Of a stretch of DNA of 64,000 bases, positions 57,032 to 64,000 are shown piece after piece; position 1 is the stretch's first letter; each line of letters starts with the position of its first letter. The notes below the pieces were generated by a model, which made no database searches, was not told the DNA's origin, and was given only the letters and a program-made list of their open reading frames with translations. The position numbers and the translations under genes were made by a program. Source of the stretch: Algibacter sp. (GTDB lineage Bacteria; Bacteroidota; Bacteroidia; Flavobacteriales; Flavobacteriaceae); assembly GCF_029245835.1 (NCBI RefSeq), contig NZ_JAQWOO010000025.1, positions 42,192 through 106,191 of the forward strand. Reading direction: 5' to 3'.

Positions 57032-57772
57032 ATGTATTTAAATTGCATTATGAGTTTTATAATTTATAATGCAATTTTTTTGTTTAATAGAGTTGCCATT
57101 GGTAGCTTTCAACATATCTTTCCAATACTATTTGGACTTTCATTTTGCATTCTTTTTGTAAAGTATACAAAGCATAAATTGAATATAATTCAGCAAAAAA
57201 ATGCGCTACATATTTTTGCTTGTTTTATCAGTTTAATAGTTATTGTTTTTCATGCTCATAAAATTAATTTAGGACACTATGATGTTTCTATAGATTTGCC
57301 TTTATATCTATGTAGTTTATTGGGCTTAATAATTCCTGTTTTTACCTACTTTAGAAAATTCTGGATGTACGAAGTATTATTATTCTGGATTGTTGGAGGT
57401 ACGTTACAAGCAGTTTTAACACCAGATATTGAATTGGGGTTTCCTAGTTTTGATTATTTTAGATATTGGGTGGTGCATTTAGGACTTCTAATAATCATTT
57501 TTTACGCCACTTTTATTTTTAATATGCGACCAAAATTGAAGAGTGTTTTTAAATCGTTTTTGGCGTTACAAATTTATGTTGTAATAATGGTTGTTATAAA
57601 TAAGATTTTAGGAGCCAATTATTTTTATTTAAACGAGAAGCCAACATCAGCGTCGTTGTTAGATTATTTTGGAGATTGGCCTTGGTATATTGTAGTTGTT
57701 CAATTAATAGTTATCCCACTTTTTTTATTGATTTATTTGCCTTTTTATTTTATGAAAAAGAGGGGGAAGTAA
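57032..57772 (+). CDS. YwaF-family (TIGR02206) membrane protein
   Basis: 246 aa with seven hydrophobic segments. IGSFQHIFPILFGLSF, DLPLYLCSLLGLIIPVFTYF, GGTLQAVLTPDIELGFPSFD and YFRYWVVHLGLLIIIFY match the TIGR02206 integral membrane family of unknown function. The N terminus is uncertain: the first 15 codons coincide with a 12-bp hairpin plus T-run that looks like the folD terminator. A start at the TTG at 57080 would avoid it and still leave the conserved region whole. Confidence 0.75.
   Translation: MYLNCIMSFIIYNAIFLFNRVAIGSFQHIFPILFGLSFCILFVKYTKHKLNIIQQKNALHIFACFISLIVIVFHAHKINLGHYDVSIDLPLYLCSLLGLIIPVFTYFRKFWMYEVLLFWIVGGTLQAVLTPDIELGFPSFDYFRYWVVHLGLLIIIFYATFIFNMRPKLKSVFKSFLALQIYVVIMVVINKILGANYFYLNEKPTSASLLDYFGDWPWYIVVVQLIVIPLFLLIYLPFYFMKKRGK
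57040..57081 (+). terminator. Terminator after folD, embedded in the next ORF
   Basis: AAATTGCATTAT (57040-57051) pairs perfectly with ATAATGCAATTT (57066-57077), 14-nt loop, followed by T to 57081. It lies in the first codons of the YwaF-type ORF, so either the start of that gene is misplaced or it is controlled by attenuation. Confidence 0.75.
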
Positions 57773-57887
57773 ACGTAGGGGTTTTATTTAGCAACTAACT
57801 GTTTTAGAATTTTGAAAACTTTAAACTCTCCTCTAAAATATAAACAAGAATGGCTAAATGAAGAGGTGAAATATTTTGCATGTAGAT

Positions 57888-58652
57888 TTACTTTATTCCT
57901 TTTTTCTTGTTGCTTTTCTGATATGTTTTTGTGCTCTCTTCTAAAAGTGTATTAAGATTTAGAAACTCCTCTTTAGTTAATTCTCGATATTCGCCAATTG
58001 GCATATCTAACTTAATATTCATAATTCTAACACGCTTCAAGGTCTGTACCTCGTAATTTAGATAATCACACATACGACGGATTTGTCTGTTTAATCCTTG
58101 CGTTAAAATGATTTTGAATTTATAAGTGCCTAGTTTTTCAACTTTACATGTTTTGGTGGTTTTTTTTAATTCCTCAAGCGGAATACCACCAGACATGCGT
58201 TCAATAAAAGTTTGTGAAATTGGCTTATCAACGGTTACAATATATTCTTTTTCGTGGTTATTACTTGCACGAAGAATTTTGTTTACAATATCGCCATCAT
58301 CAGTTAAAAGAATTAAGCCTTCACTAGGCTTATCAAGCCTTCCGATAGGGAAAATCCGTTTTGGATAATTGATAAAATCAATAATATTATCTTTTTCTAC
58401 AGTGGTATCTGTCGTACAAACGATACCAACCGGCTTGTTAAAAGCTAGGTAAACAAAAGCTGTTTTTGTGTTTTTTATTTCTTCACCATCAACAGCAACA
58501 ACATCTTCGGGCGCAATTTTAGTTCCCATTTCTGGAACAATACCGTTTATGGTAACACGTCCAGCATCTATAAGTTTGTCGGCTTCTCTTCTAGAGCAAT
58601 AACCAACTTCACTTAAAAATTTATTAATACGTTTTAAAACAACATCTGCCAT
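57888..58652 (-). CDS. rluF: 23S rRNA pseudouridine(2604) synthase RluF
   Basis: 254 aa. N-terminal S4 domain (RINKFLSEVGYCSRREADKL), catalytic Asp107 in FPIGRLDKPSEGL, and LNRQIRRMCDYLNYEV. The sequence after the S4 domain (LAFNKPVGIVCTTD, HEKEYIVTVDKPI) tracks RluF rather than RsuA, RluB or RluE. It isomerises a uridine near position 2604 of 23S rRNA. A perfect TATTTTTG element sits 4 nt before the ATG, inside the end of the upstream hydrolase gene's flank. Confidence 0.92.
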   Translation of the reverse strand: MADVVLKRINKFLSEVGYCSRREADKLIDAGRVTINGIVPEMGTKIAPEDVVAVDGEEIKNTKTAFVYLAFNKPVGIVCTTDTTVEKDNIIDFINYPKRIFPIGRLDKPSEGLILLTDDGDIVNKILRASNNHEKEYIVTVDKPISQTFIERMSGGIPLEELKKTTKTCKVEKLGTYKFKIILTQGLNRQIRRMCDYLNYEVQTLKRVRIMNIKLDMPIGEYRELTKEEFLNLNTLLEESTKTYQKSNKKKGIK

Positions 58653-58656
58653 GGTT

Positions 58657-58664
58657 CAAAAATA
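58657..58664 (-). promoter_or_regulatory. Putative rluF -7 element, near-leaderless
   Basis: On the minus strand TATTTTTG (exact TAnnTTTG) followed by AACC and the ATG at 58652. A TTTG lies upstream at 58683-58680 but only 15 nt away. Confidence 0.5.
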
Positions 58665-58670
58665 CAATAT

Positions 58671-59498
58671 TTAAACTTTCAAAAACGCTAAAATAGCCTG
58701 ATAAACTTTATCAGATTTAAGACCATGACCTAAACCAATTGTTTTTATCAATTTCGAGTCTTTTAAGTGTTTCTTAATATCTAAAGCGTCTCTGTAAGAG
58801 ATGATTCTATCTTTTTTATCATGGATGATTAATGTTTCTGCTTTGATATTTTGTGAAAAATTTGATATAGTTAAATATTCTGGTAGGTATCCAAAATGCT
58901 TCATGAAATTTTTATTCATAGCTTTTACAACTTTATGGTTGTAGCCCATCATATTGATATAACTGTTTATGGTATTATTAAAATTTGAAGGTGCTCCTAA
59001 AGAAATCAATTTTTTAGCAGATGGAATATTGTAGTTATGAAGCGCTATTGCACTTGCCGTAGCTCCAACAGAGTGTCCGACAATAATACCAACTCTAAAG
59101 TGTTTTATTATGGTATTAATACATTCAGAATACAGAGGTGCGTTAAATATTTTACTTCCTGAGCCACCATGAGCAGGAGCATCTACAGAAATAATATTGT
59201 AATCCTCCTGTCTTAAAAGTTCTATCAAGTCTTTCCATCTAAACGAATTACTTTCCCAACCATGAACTAATAAAATAGTGTCTTTTTTTCCTTTCCAATG
59301 GTAGGTCATTAAAGCGATATCATCATGAGTCACAATATTTTTAATGGCCGAATCAAGATATTGAGATTCTTCTTGGGAGATTTTGCCTTTTTGTGGAGAA
59401 GAAAATAATTTAATAGCTAGATGTGCTGCATATCTAGATGAAAAATAACTTATAAAATTTGTTGTTTTGCCAATAAGTTTAGGAAGTGGTTTACTCAT
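58671..59498 (-). CDS. Alpha/beta hydrolase
   Basis: 275 aa, cytoplasmic. TILLVHGWESNSFRW (oxyanion-hole region), the nucleophile elbow GHSVGATASAI (Ser in GHSVG), the acid Asp in IIHDKKDRIISY and the His in GLGHGLKSD complete the triad. Substrate unknown. It directly abuts the cupin gene (start one base after its stop) and lies 18 bp before rluF. Confidence 0.85.
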   Translation of the reverse strand: MSKPLPKLIGKTTNFISYFSSRYAAHLAIKLFSSPQKGKISQEESQYLDSAIKNIVTHDDIALMTYHWKGKKDTILLVHGWESNSFRWKDLIELLRQEDYNIISVDAPAHGGSGSKIFNAPLYSECINTIIKHFRVGIIVGHSVGATASAIALHNYNIPSAKKLISLGAPSNFNNTINSYINMMGYNHKVVKAMNKNFMKHFGYLPEYLTISNFSQNIKAETLIIHDKKDRIISYRDALDIKKHLKDSKLIKTIGLGHGLKSDKVYQAILAFLKV

Positions 59499-59867
59499 TT
59501 AATCTTCTCTATTTACTATATCCATAGAAAAAGCTGGAGTACAAATAGCGATATATTCGCATACTTCTGTAAATGGATTTGAATATTGAACTCTCGTATT
59601 TCTTTCAATCTTTATAGATTGTCCTGCTTCTAAAACAATTTGCTCACCATCAATAATAAATTGCTTTTTACCGCGAATTATAAATGTAAATTCATCAAAT
59701 TCTGGTGTTTGAAAAGGTTCACTCCAACCTGCAGGAGCTTTCATGTGGGCAATGCTAATTTCTGAATTGCCATCAGTTGTATTTCCAAAGTGTTCTTTTA
59801 TTATTTTGCCATCTGTTGTTGGAACAACGAATGGGTTGTTTTGGATGGTGTATTTTTTTTGAGACAT
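59499..59867 (-). CDS. Cupin-domain protein
   Basis: 122 aa single cupin: EISIAHMKAPAGWSEPFQTP, DEFTFIIRGKKQFIIDG and AGQSIKIERNTRVQYSNP. The classical metal-binding HxH of cupin motif 1 is not present (the matching place reads WSEPFQTPEFDE), so it may be a non-enzymatic or altered-metal cupin. It sits in the same tight run as the hydrolase and yitT, 20 bp from yitT. Confidence 0.8.
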   Translation of the reverse strand: MSQKKYTIQNNPFVVPTTDGKIIKEHFGNTTDGNSEISIAHMKAPAGWSEPFQTPEFDEFTFIIRGKKQFIIDGEQIVLEAGQSIKIERNTRVQYSNPFTEVCEYIAICTPAFSMDIVNRED

Positions 59868-59887
59868 ATTTTTTTAAATTCAGGTTT

Positions 59888-60868
59888 TTAATGCTGATCT
59901 TTAAGTGGTTTTTTCTTAATCATGCCACCTTTTAAATCTTTTACAACACCCATAATAATAAAAGCATTTTTATCGATTTTATCAATTTCTGTTTGAAATT
60001 TAGCAAGTTCTAAACGTGTTATAACCGTATAAATAATATCCTTTTCATGACTCTCACCGCTTTTACCATAACCGCCTTTACCTGCATAAATTGTACAGGC
60101 ACGTCGTAATTTTTGAGTAAGCATCATTCTTAATTCCTTGTGCTTGTTAGATATAATGGTAACACCTACATACTCTTCAACACCATCAACAACAAAATCG
60201 ACTGTTTTTCCTGCTGCGAGATAGGTTAAAATAGCATAAAGTGCTGTTTCAATAGAAAGCATATAGGCGCCTACAGAGAATATTATAATGTTAATTAAGA
60301 ATAATACATCGCCAATGGTAAGCGATAGTTTCCTGCCTAAATAAATGGCTAAGACCTCTGTGCCATCAATAACACTGCCGCCGCGCATAGACATACCAAT
60401 ACCCAAGCCTAAAAAGAAGCCTCCAAAAACGGCGATAAGTAGCTTGTCTTCAGTAATGGTTGGATAGTTGACAAAATGAACAACTAGGGCTAGAAAAGCA
60501 ATAGCTATAATACTTCTTATAGCGAATTTAATACCAATAGTTTTAGATGCTAAATAGATAAAAGGTGAATTAATAATAATTAAAAGGATACTAAGATTTA
60601 ATGACGTAATGTTTTCAAGAAGTAAAGAAATACCTGTGGCACCACCATCAATAAAATGGTTAGGAAGTAAAAAACCTTTCAAACCAAAACCTGCAGAAAA
60701 TACGCCAATAATTATATAAATGTATTCTTTTATAGCGTGAGATACTTCTACTTCATACGTTCTTACTAAAGGTTCTATTTCCTTTTTTGTTACTGGCTTA
60801 TCAGCTTGTTTTTTTTCAAGTTTTTTACGAGCAACATCAACAAGTATTTTTGCTAAGAAAGGGTTCAT
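59888..60868 (-). CDS. YitT-family membrane protein (DUF161/DUF2179)
   Basis: 326 aa. An N-terminal cytoplasmic stretch rich in Lys (1-50), five hydrophobic segments (about 50-225, GFGLKGFLLPNHFIDGGATG is the family start) and a C-terminal cytoplasmic DUF2179 domain (VGVTIISNKHKELRMMLTQ, AGKGGYGKSGESHEKDIIYT). The role of YitT proteins is not established. It lies 11 bp from the lipoprotein gene and 20 bp from the cupin gene. Confidence 0.9.
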   Translation of the reverse strand: MNPFLAKILVDVARKKLEKKQADKPVTKKEIEPLVRTYEVEVSHAIKEYIYIIIGVFSAGFGLKGFLLPNHFIDGGATGISLLLENITSLNLSILLIIINSPFIYLASKTIGIKFAIRSIIAIAFLALVVHFVNYPTITEDKLLIAVFGGFFLGLGIGMSMRGGSVIDGTEVLAIYLGRKLSLTIGDVLFLINIIIFSVGAYMLSIETALYAILTYLAAGKTVDFVVDGVEEYVGVTIISNKHKELRMMLTQKLRRACTIYAGKGGYGKSGESHEKDIIYTVITRLELAKFQTEIDKIDKNAFIIMGVVKDLKGGMIKKKPLKDQH

Positions 60869-60879
60869 TTTACTTTTTG

Positions 60880-61437
60880 TTAGTTATTCCAGTTAATAAA
60901 AAAGTATTTTACTTGTGCGTTATCAGGAATATGAGTGGATTCAAATTTTAAATCCATATCAAATCTAAGATTGGCAGGAAGTTCTTTTTTGTCAATCGTA
61001 AAACTGGCATTAATGTCGTCTACACCAATAACTATAGAGTTAATTAAATTACTAATTCTTGAAATTTTATAATTATTATGTATGTCTTTAAAAGTGCTAA
61101 TAATACTGATGTTTTTATCCGTTTTATAGCGTTCGTCAAGTATACGGATGCTGCCAACTGTAGAGGTTGAGTCTAGAGCTTGTTTAGGTGTTAGCGTTAA
61201 TAATGCTTTGCCGCCTTTTTCAAAAATTTCTATATTATTTATATTACCAGTAAACTCATCACCACCTATAAATTTAACAATAGAATCATTTACGTAGATA
61301 TTTTTTAAATCTTTAACCTGTGTTGAATCGGTTAGTAAACCAATATGTTGTTTACTAATTTCAAAAGGGTTTTGTTCTTTTTTACAACTAGAAAAAAGTA
61401 AGGATATGGCTAGTAAGCCTAAAATTAAATGGCGCAT
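60880..61437 (-). CDS. Lipoprotein of unknown function
   Basis: 185 aa. Lipoprotein signal with lipidated Cys18 (LLFSSCKKEQNPF). The rest (30-185) is a single soluble domain with alternating beta strands, no known motif seen (KQHIGLLTDSTQVKDLKNIY, FTIDKKELPANLRFDMDLKF). In the run of six minus-strand genes it stands between the HerA-like ATPase (30 bp) and yitT (11 bp). No function is proposed. Confidence 0.75.
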   Translation of the reverse strand: MRHLILGLLAISLLFSSCKKEQNPFEISKQHIGLLTDSTQVKDLKNIYVNDSIVKFIGGDEFTGNINNIEIFEKGGKALLTLTPKQALDSTSTVGSIRILDERYKTDKNISIISTFKDIHNNYKISRISNLINSIVIGVDDINASFTIDKKELPANLRFDMDLKFESTHIPDNAQVKYFFINWNN

Positions 61438-61467
61438 AAATTGATGTGTTGTTAAATAATACCTGAC

Positions 61468-63009
61468 TTATCTTTTCATCACTTTGGTTAAAATACCAAA
61501 TACACTACGTATAAAAGTAGCACTGGTTAATACTTTAACAATCGGATTCATTCTAGTGCTTTTGGCTCTAGTTCGTGTCGTTCTTTTTTTAGACTCCGCT
61601 TTTTTAAGAGCTTCTTTTTCTTGTCTCGCTTTTTCTTTAGCCTCTTCAGCTTCAGCTTGCTTTATTTTTTCATTCAGCATTTCATAAGCACTTTCTCTAT
61701 CAATGGTTTCATTGTATTTTTTGACCATTTTAGATTTTGAAAGTAAACTACTTAATTCAATATCTGTTAAAACATCCATTCGACTCATTGGTGCACGCAT
61801 CATAGTTGCAGCTAGTGGAGTAGGGCGCCCTTTTTCATCTAAAGCAGATACTAAAGCTTCACCAATTCCTAATGATGTTAAAACCTCGGTGGTATCATAA
61901 TATTCAGAATCTGGATAGTTTTGTGCCGTAAGTTTTATAGCTTTTCTGTCTTTTGCTGTAAATGCACGTAAAGCATGTTGAATTTTTAAACCCAGTTGTC
62001 CTAAAACAGCTTCGGGAACATCAGTAGGGTTTTGGGTTACAAAATATAAACCAACACCTTTGCTACGTATTAATTTTACAATACTTTCAATTTGATTTAA
62101 AAGTGCTTTTGAAGCTTCATTGAAAATTAAATGTGCTTCATCTATAAACATGATAAGTTCTGGTCTATCACTATCCCCTTGTTCTGGAAACGTAGAATAA
62201 ATTTCGGCTAGTAAACTTAACATGAATGTTGAAAACAACTTTGGTCTATCTTGAATATCAGTTAACCTAAGAATATTGATATACCCACGACCATCATCAT
62301 CCACACGTAATAAATCATCAACATCAAAAGAGGTTTCTCCAAAAAATAATTCAGCACCTTGTTGCTCTAATTCAATCACTTTTCGCAAAATAGCACCTGT
62401 TGATGCTGTTGAAATTCTACCATAGGCTTCCGTAAACTCATCTTTTCCTTCTTGTGTGGCGTATTGTAATATTTTTTTAAAATCTTTTAAATCTAGTACA
62501 GGCATTTTATTATCGTCGCAATACTGGAAAATAACGGCAACAACACCCGATTGCGTTTCGCTTAAATCTAAAATCCTAGATAGTAAAACAGGTCCAAATT
62601 CGCTTACTGTAGCTCTTAATCTTACACCATCTTGTTCAGAAAGGGTTAAAATTTCAACAGGAAACGGTTTAGCTTCAAAAGGAATTCCTATTTTTTCATG
62701 ACGTTCATCAATTTTAGCATGCCCCGGGCTTGGTTGTGCTAAACCACTTAAGTCACCTTTAATATCCATAAGTAATACCGGGATACCTTTATCGCTTAAA
62801 TTTTCAGCTAAAACTTGTAATGATTTTGTTTTTCCGGTACCGGTAGCGCCAGCAATTAAACCATGACGATTCATGGTTTTTAAAGGGATTTTTACATGTG
62901 CTCCAGTTACAGTTTCACCATCTAACATAGCTGCACCAACAGGAATAAAATCGCCTTTAGTTGTATTGCCTTTGGAAATGTAATTGAAAAATGTTTCCTT
63001 TTTAGTCAT
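61468..63009 (-). CDS. HerA-like ATPase, DUF853 family
   Basis: 513 aa. Walker A in GLIAGATGTGKTKSLQ, Walker B in ELIMFIDEAHLIF, and VTQNPTDVPEAVLGQLGLKIQHALRAF (arginine-containing sensor region) match DUF853 (helicase HerA-like, C-terminal). The C-terminal 90 residues hold a Lys/Glu/Ala coiled coil (EAEEAKEKARQEKEALKK) and a basic stretch before a final hydrophobic helix. The nucleic-acid or protein substrate is unknown. First of six tightly spaced minus-strand genes. Confidence 0.88.
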   Translation of the reverse strand: MTKKETFFNYISKGNTTKGDFIPVGAAMLDGETVTGAHVKIPLKTMNRHGLIAGATGTGKTKSLQVLAENLSDKGIPVLLMDIKGDLSGLAQPSPGHAKIDERHEKIGIPFEAKPFPVEILTLSEQDGVRLRATVSEFGPVLLSRILDLSETQSGVVAVIFQYCDDNKMPVLDLKDFKKILQYATQEGKDEFTEAYGRISTASTGAILRKVIELEQQGAELFFGETSFDVDDLLRVDDDGRGYINILRLTDIQDRPKLFSTFMLSLLAEIYSTFPEQGDSDRPELIMFIDEAHLIFNEASKALLNQIESIVKLIRSKGVGLYFVTQNPTDVPEAVLGQLGLKIQHALRAFTAKDRKAIKLTAQNYPDSEYYDTTEVLTSLGIGEALVSALDEKGRPTPLAATMMRAPMSRMDVLTDIELSSLLSKSKMVKKYNETIDRESAYEMLNEKIKQAEAEEAKEKARQEKEALKKAESKKRTTRTRAKSTRMNPIVKVLTSATFIRSVFGILTKVMKR

Positions 63010-63107
63010 ACAATATAATTTTGCATAAAAATACAGGAAAAATGAAGAAGAAAAAAATAAGGGTTATGGTAAATAAACCTGTGAAATATTAAGATTGATG
63101 GGTTAAT

Positions 63108-63734
63108 TTATTGTCGCCATTTAACCCAAATCGTTACAATAAGATCTTGTACCGTAGCATTGTTAGGTGTGTTCTCTATTCTTGAAATAATATAGTCTCC
63201 TGCACTAAAATCATTATTTACAGTAGTATCTATAAATTCCCTTGAAACTAAACTGTATGTGTTGGCTGTTCCTATTATAGCATTTGCATTTCTAATTTCA
63301 ACAGAAAAATCTTTATTTGCAAGACCAGCACGGGCTCTGGCGGAAATATATACTATCGTGCCATCAAAAGGCATTAAAGCACTTGAATTTTGATTTCCAA
63401 AACTTCCAACATACCTCATAACTTCATTGCTTCTGGCGCCTCCCCTTCCAAAGTGAAGTTTCGTTGTTTCAATACTTAACCATTTGTTTCTAGTGCCATC
63501 ATACATGTAAAGTTTATCGCCAATTACAGATATCTGTCCCGTAGTTGTACCTATAGGAACATGACTAACTTGTGGGTTAATCTCTAAAGCGGGAATATCC
63601 AAAAGTGGATTTCCAACGTCAGATGTTTCAATTTCTAATTCTGCTGTAGGGTTAGTAGTACCAATTCCTACTTGAGCGAAACTGTAATTAATACTGAATA
63701 ACCACAGCATTAACAAATATGCAATGTTTTTCAT
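63108..63734 (-). CDS. Secreted protein with VGIGTTNP start, function unknown
   Basis: 208 aa. Signal peptide (1-20, YLLMLWLFSINYSFAQ) followed directly by VGIGTTNPTAELEIE, the opening of many exported Bacteroidota proteins. A linker and WLSIETTKLHFGRGGA lead to a beta-rich C-terminal domain (about 95-208) with no known motif. No type IX sorting domain is seen. A promoter-like TTTG-N20-TAACTTGG lies 46-77 bp upstream. Confidence 0.75.
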   Translation of the reverse strand: MKNIAYLLMLWLFSINYSFAQVGIGTTNPTAELEIETSDVGNPLLDIPALEINPQVSHVPIGTTTGQISVIGDKLYMYDGTRNKWLSIETTKLHFGRGGARSNEVMRYVGSFGNQNSSALMPFDGTIVYISARARAGLANKDFSVEIRNANAIIGTANTYSLVSREFIDTTVNNDFSAGDYIISRIENTPNNATVQDLIVTIWVKWRQ

Positions 63735-63779
63735 AATTGAGAGCGATAAGAGAGCAATTTACATTTAAAAAATATTTAG

Positions 63780-63811
63780 CCAAGTTATATGAATTGAATA
63801 GAAAATACAAA
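63780..63811 (-). promoter_or_regulatory. Putative promoter of the VGIGTTNP protein gene
   Basis: On the minus strand TTTG (63811-63808), 20 nt, TAACTTGG (63787-63780), 7 of 8 matches to TAnnTTTG. Confidence 0.45.
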
Positions 63812-63812
63812 A

Positions 63813-63844
63813 TTTGTTTGCTGTTTTTTAAAAAAACCAAACAA
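63813..63844. terminator. Hairpin with flanking A/T runs near the window end
   Basis: TTTGTTTG (63813-63820) and CAAACAAA (63837-63844) enclose TTTTTT/AAAAAA, giving a nearly uninterrupted stem. It could end transcription from the unseen gene to the right. The rest of the window to 64000 shows no gene; its last 35 bases (GGCGGAGGTTGCTC, GCAAAAGGATTATC) resemble part of a dispersed repeat. Confidence 0.4.
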
Positions 63845-64000
63845 AATATAAACCTATTTTCAATCCTGTCCTAAATAAATTTTAGGCACACTAACATTCA
63901 CCATTTTACTGATTTTATCCTTTGTTTTATTGTTTTTTCAAAAAAGAACCCCCTGTATGTATTTATCTGGCGGAGGTTGCTCTTTCGCAAAAGGATTATC

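Overview
The window is AT-rich and comes from a member of the Bacteroidota, most likely the marine-type Flavobacteriaceae. Four things point there: a SusC/SusD pair; a type IX secretion C-terminal sorting domain; promoters of the TTFG-type consensus written here as TTTG-N19-TAnnTTTG, matched exactly in front of rpsL, with almost no Shine-Dalgarno sequences; and the order rpsL-rpsG-fusA-rpsJ-rplC...rplQ-carA-eno-gltA with no tuf in the str group. No tRNA, rRNA, IS element, prophage or CRISPR array was recognised.

Layout. 1-9.1 kb: the end of a FIST sensor gene overlapping a hybrid histidine kinase, then radC, a polysaccharide deacetylase-like gene, a yjjG-type nucleotidase, a secreted unknown, rarA, a rhomboid protease and rlmB. 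9.2-16.4 kb (minus strand): an Omp85-type outer-membrane protein gene, then a susC-susD-lipoprotein transport operon. 16.5-34 kb: the str/S10/spc/alpha ribosomal protein superoperon, including rpmD and rpmJ (short genes), secY, infA and rpoA. It is interrupted by strong terminator-like hairpins between rpsJ and rplC and between rpsK and rpsD. 34.1-40.1 kb: carA, eno, gltA and two adjacent arginine-deiminase-fold hydrolases, the second being the citrulline hydrolase CtlX family. 40.2-44.8 kb: a TPR histidine kinase, a 680-bp gap with a broken membrane-protein remnant, and argS.

45-54.2 kb holds the most unusual locus. An ECF sigma factor and FecR anti-sigma gene are followed by an STN-domain TonB-dependent receptor and then by DUF1800 and DUF1501 genes. 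Divergent from them is a large acidic lipoprotein built of two kinds of internal repeat. A nearly identical 22-23 bp element (TTTTTTAAATAGAGGG, then G or nothing, then TAGGAA) lies upstream of fecR and, on the other strand, upstream of the lipoprotein gene. This suggests that both are targets of the local sigma factor and that the six genes form one cell-surface signalling and uptake system of unknown substrate.

54.6-63.7 kb: ffh, folD, a YwaF-type membrane protein, then a tight minus-strand run herA-like ATPase, lipoprotein, yitT, cupin, alpha/beta hydrolase, rluF, and finally a secreted protein gene.

The intergenic DNA has structure of its own. At least four diverged copies of a GGGCG...ACGC element are present, with a compensatory base-pair change between two copies. 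Spacers of 7-nt periodicity occur beside several genes. Very short-leader promoters (TAnnTTT[A/G] ending 4-5 nt before ATG) recur in front of radC, the rhomboid gene, rlmB and rluF.
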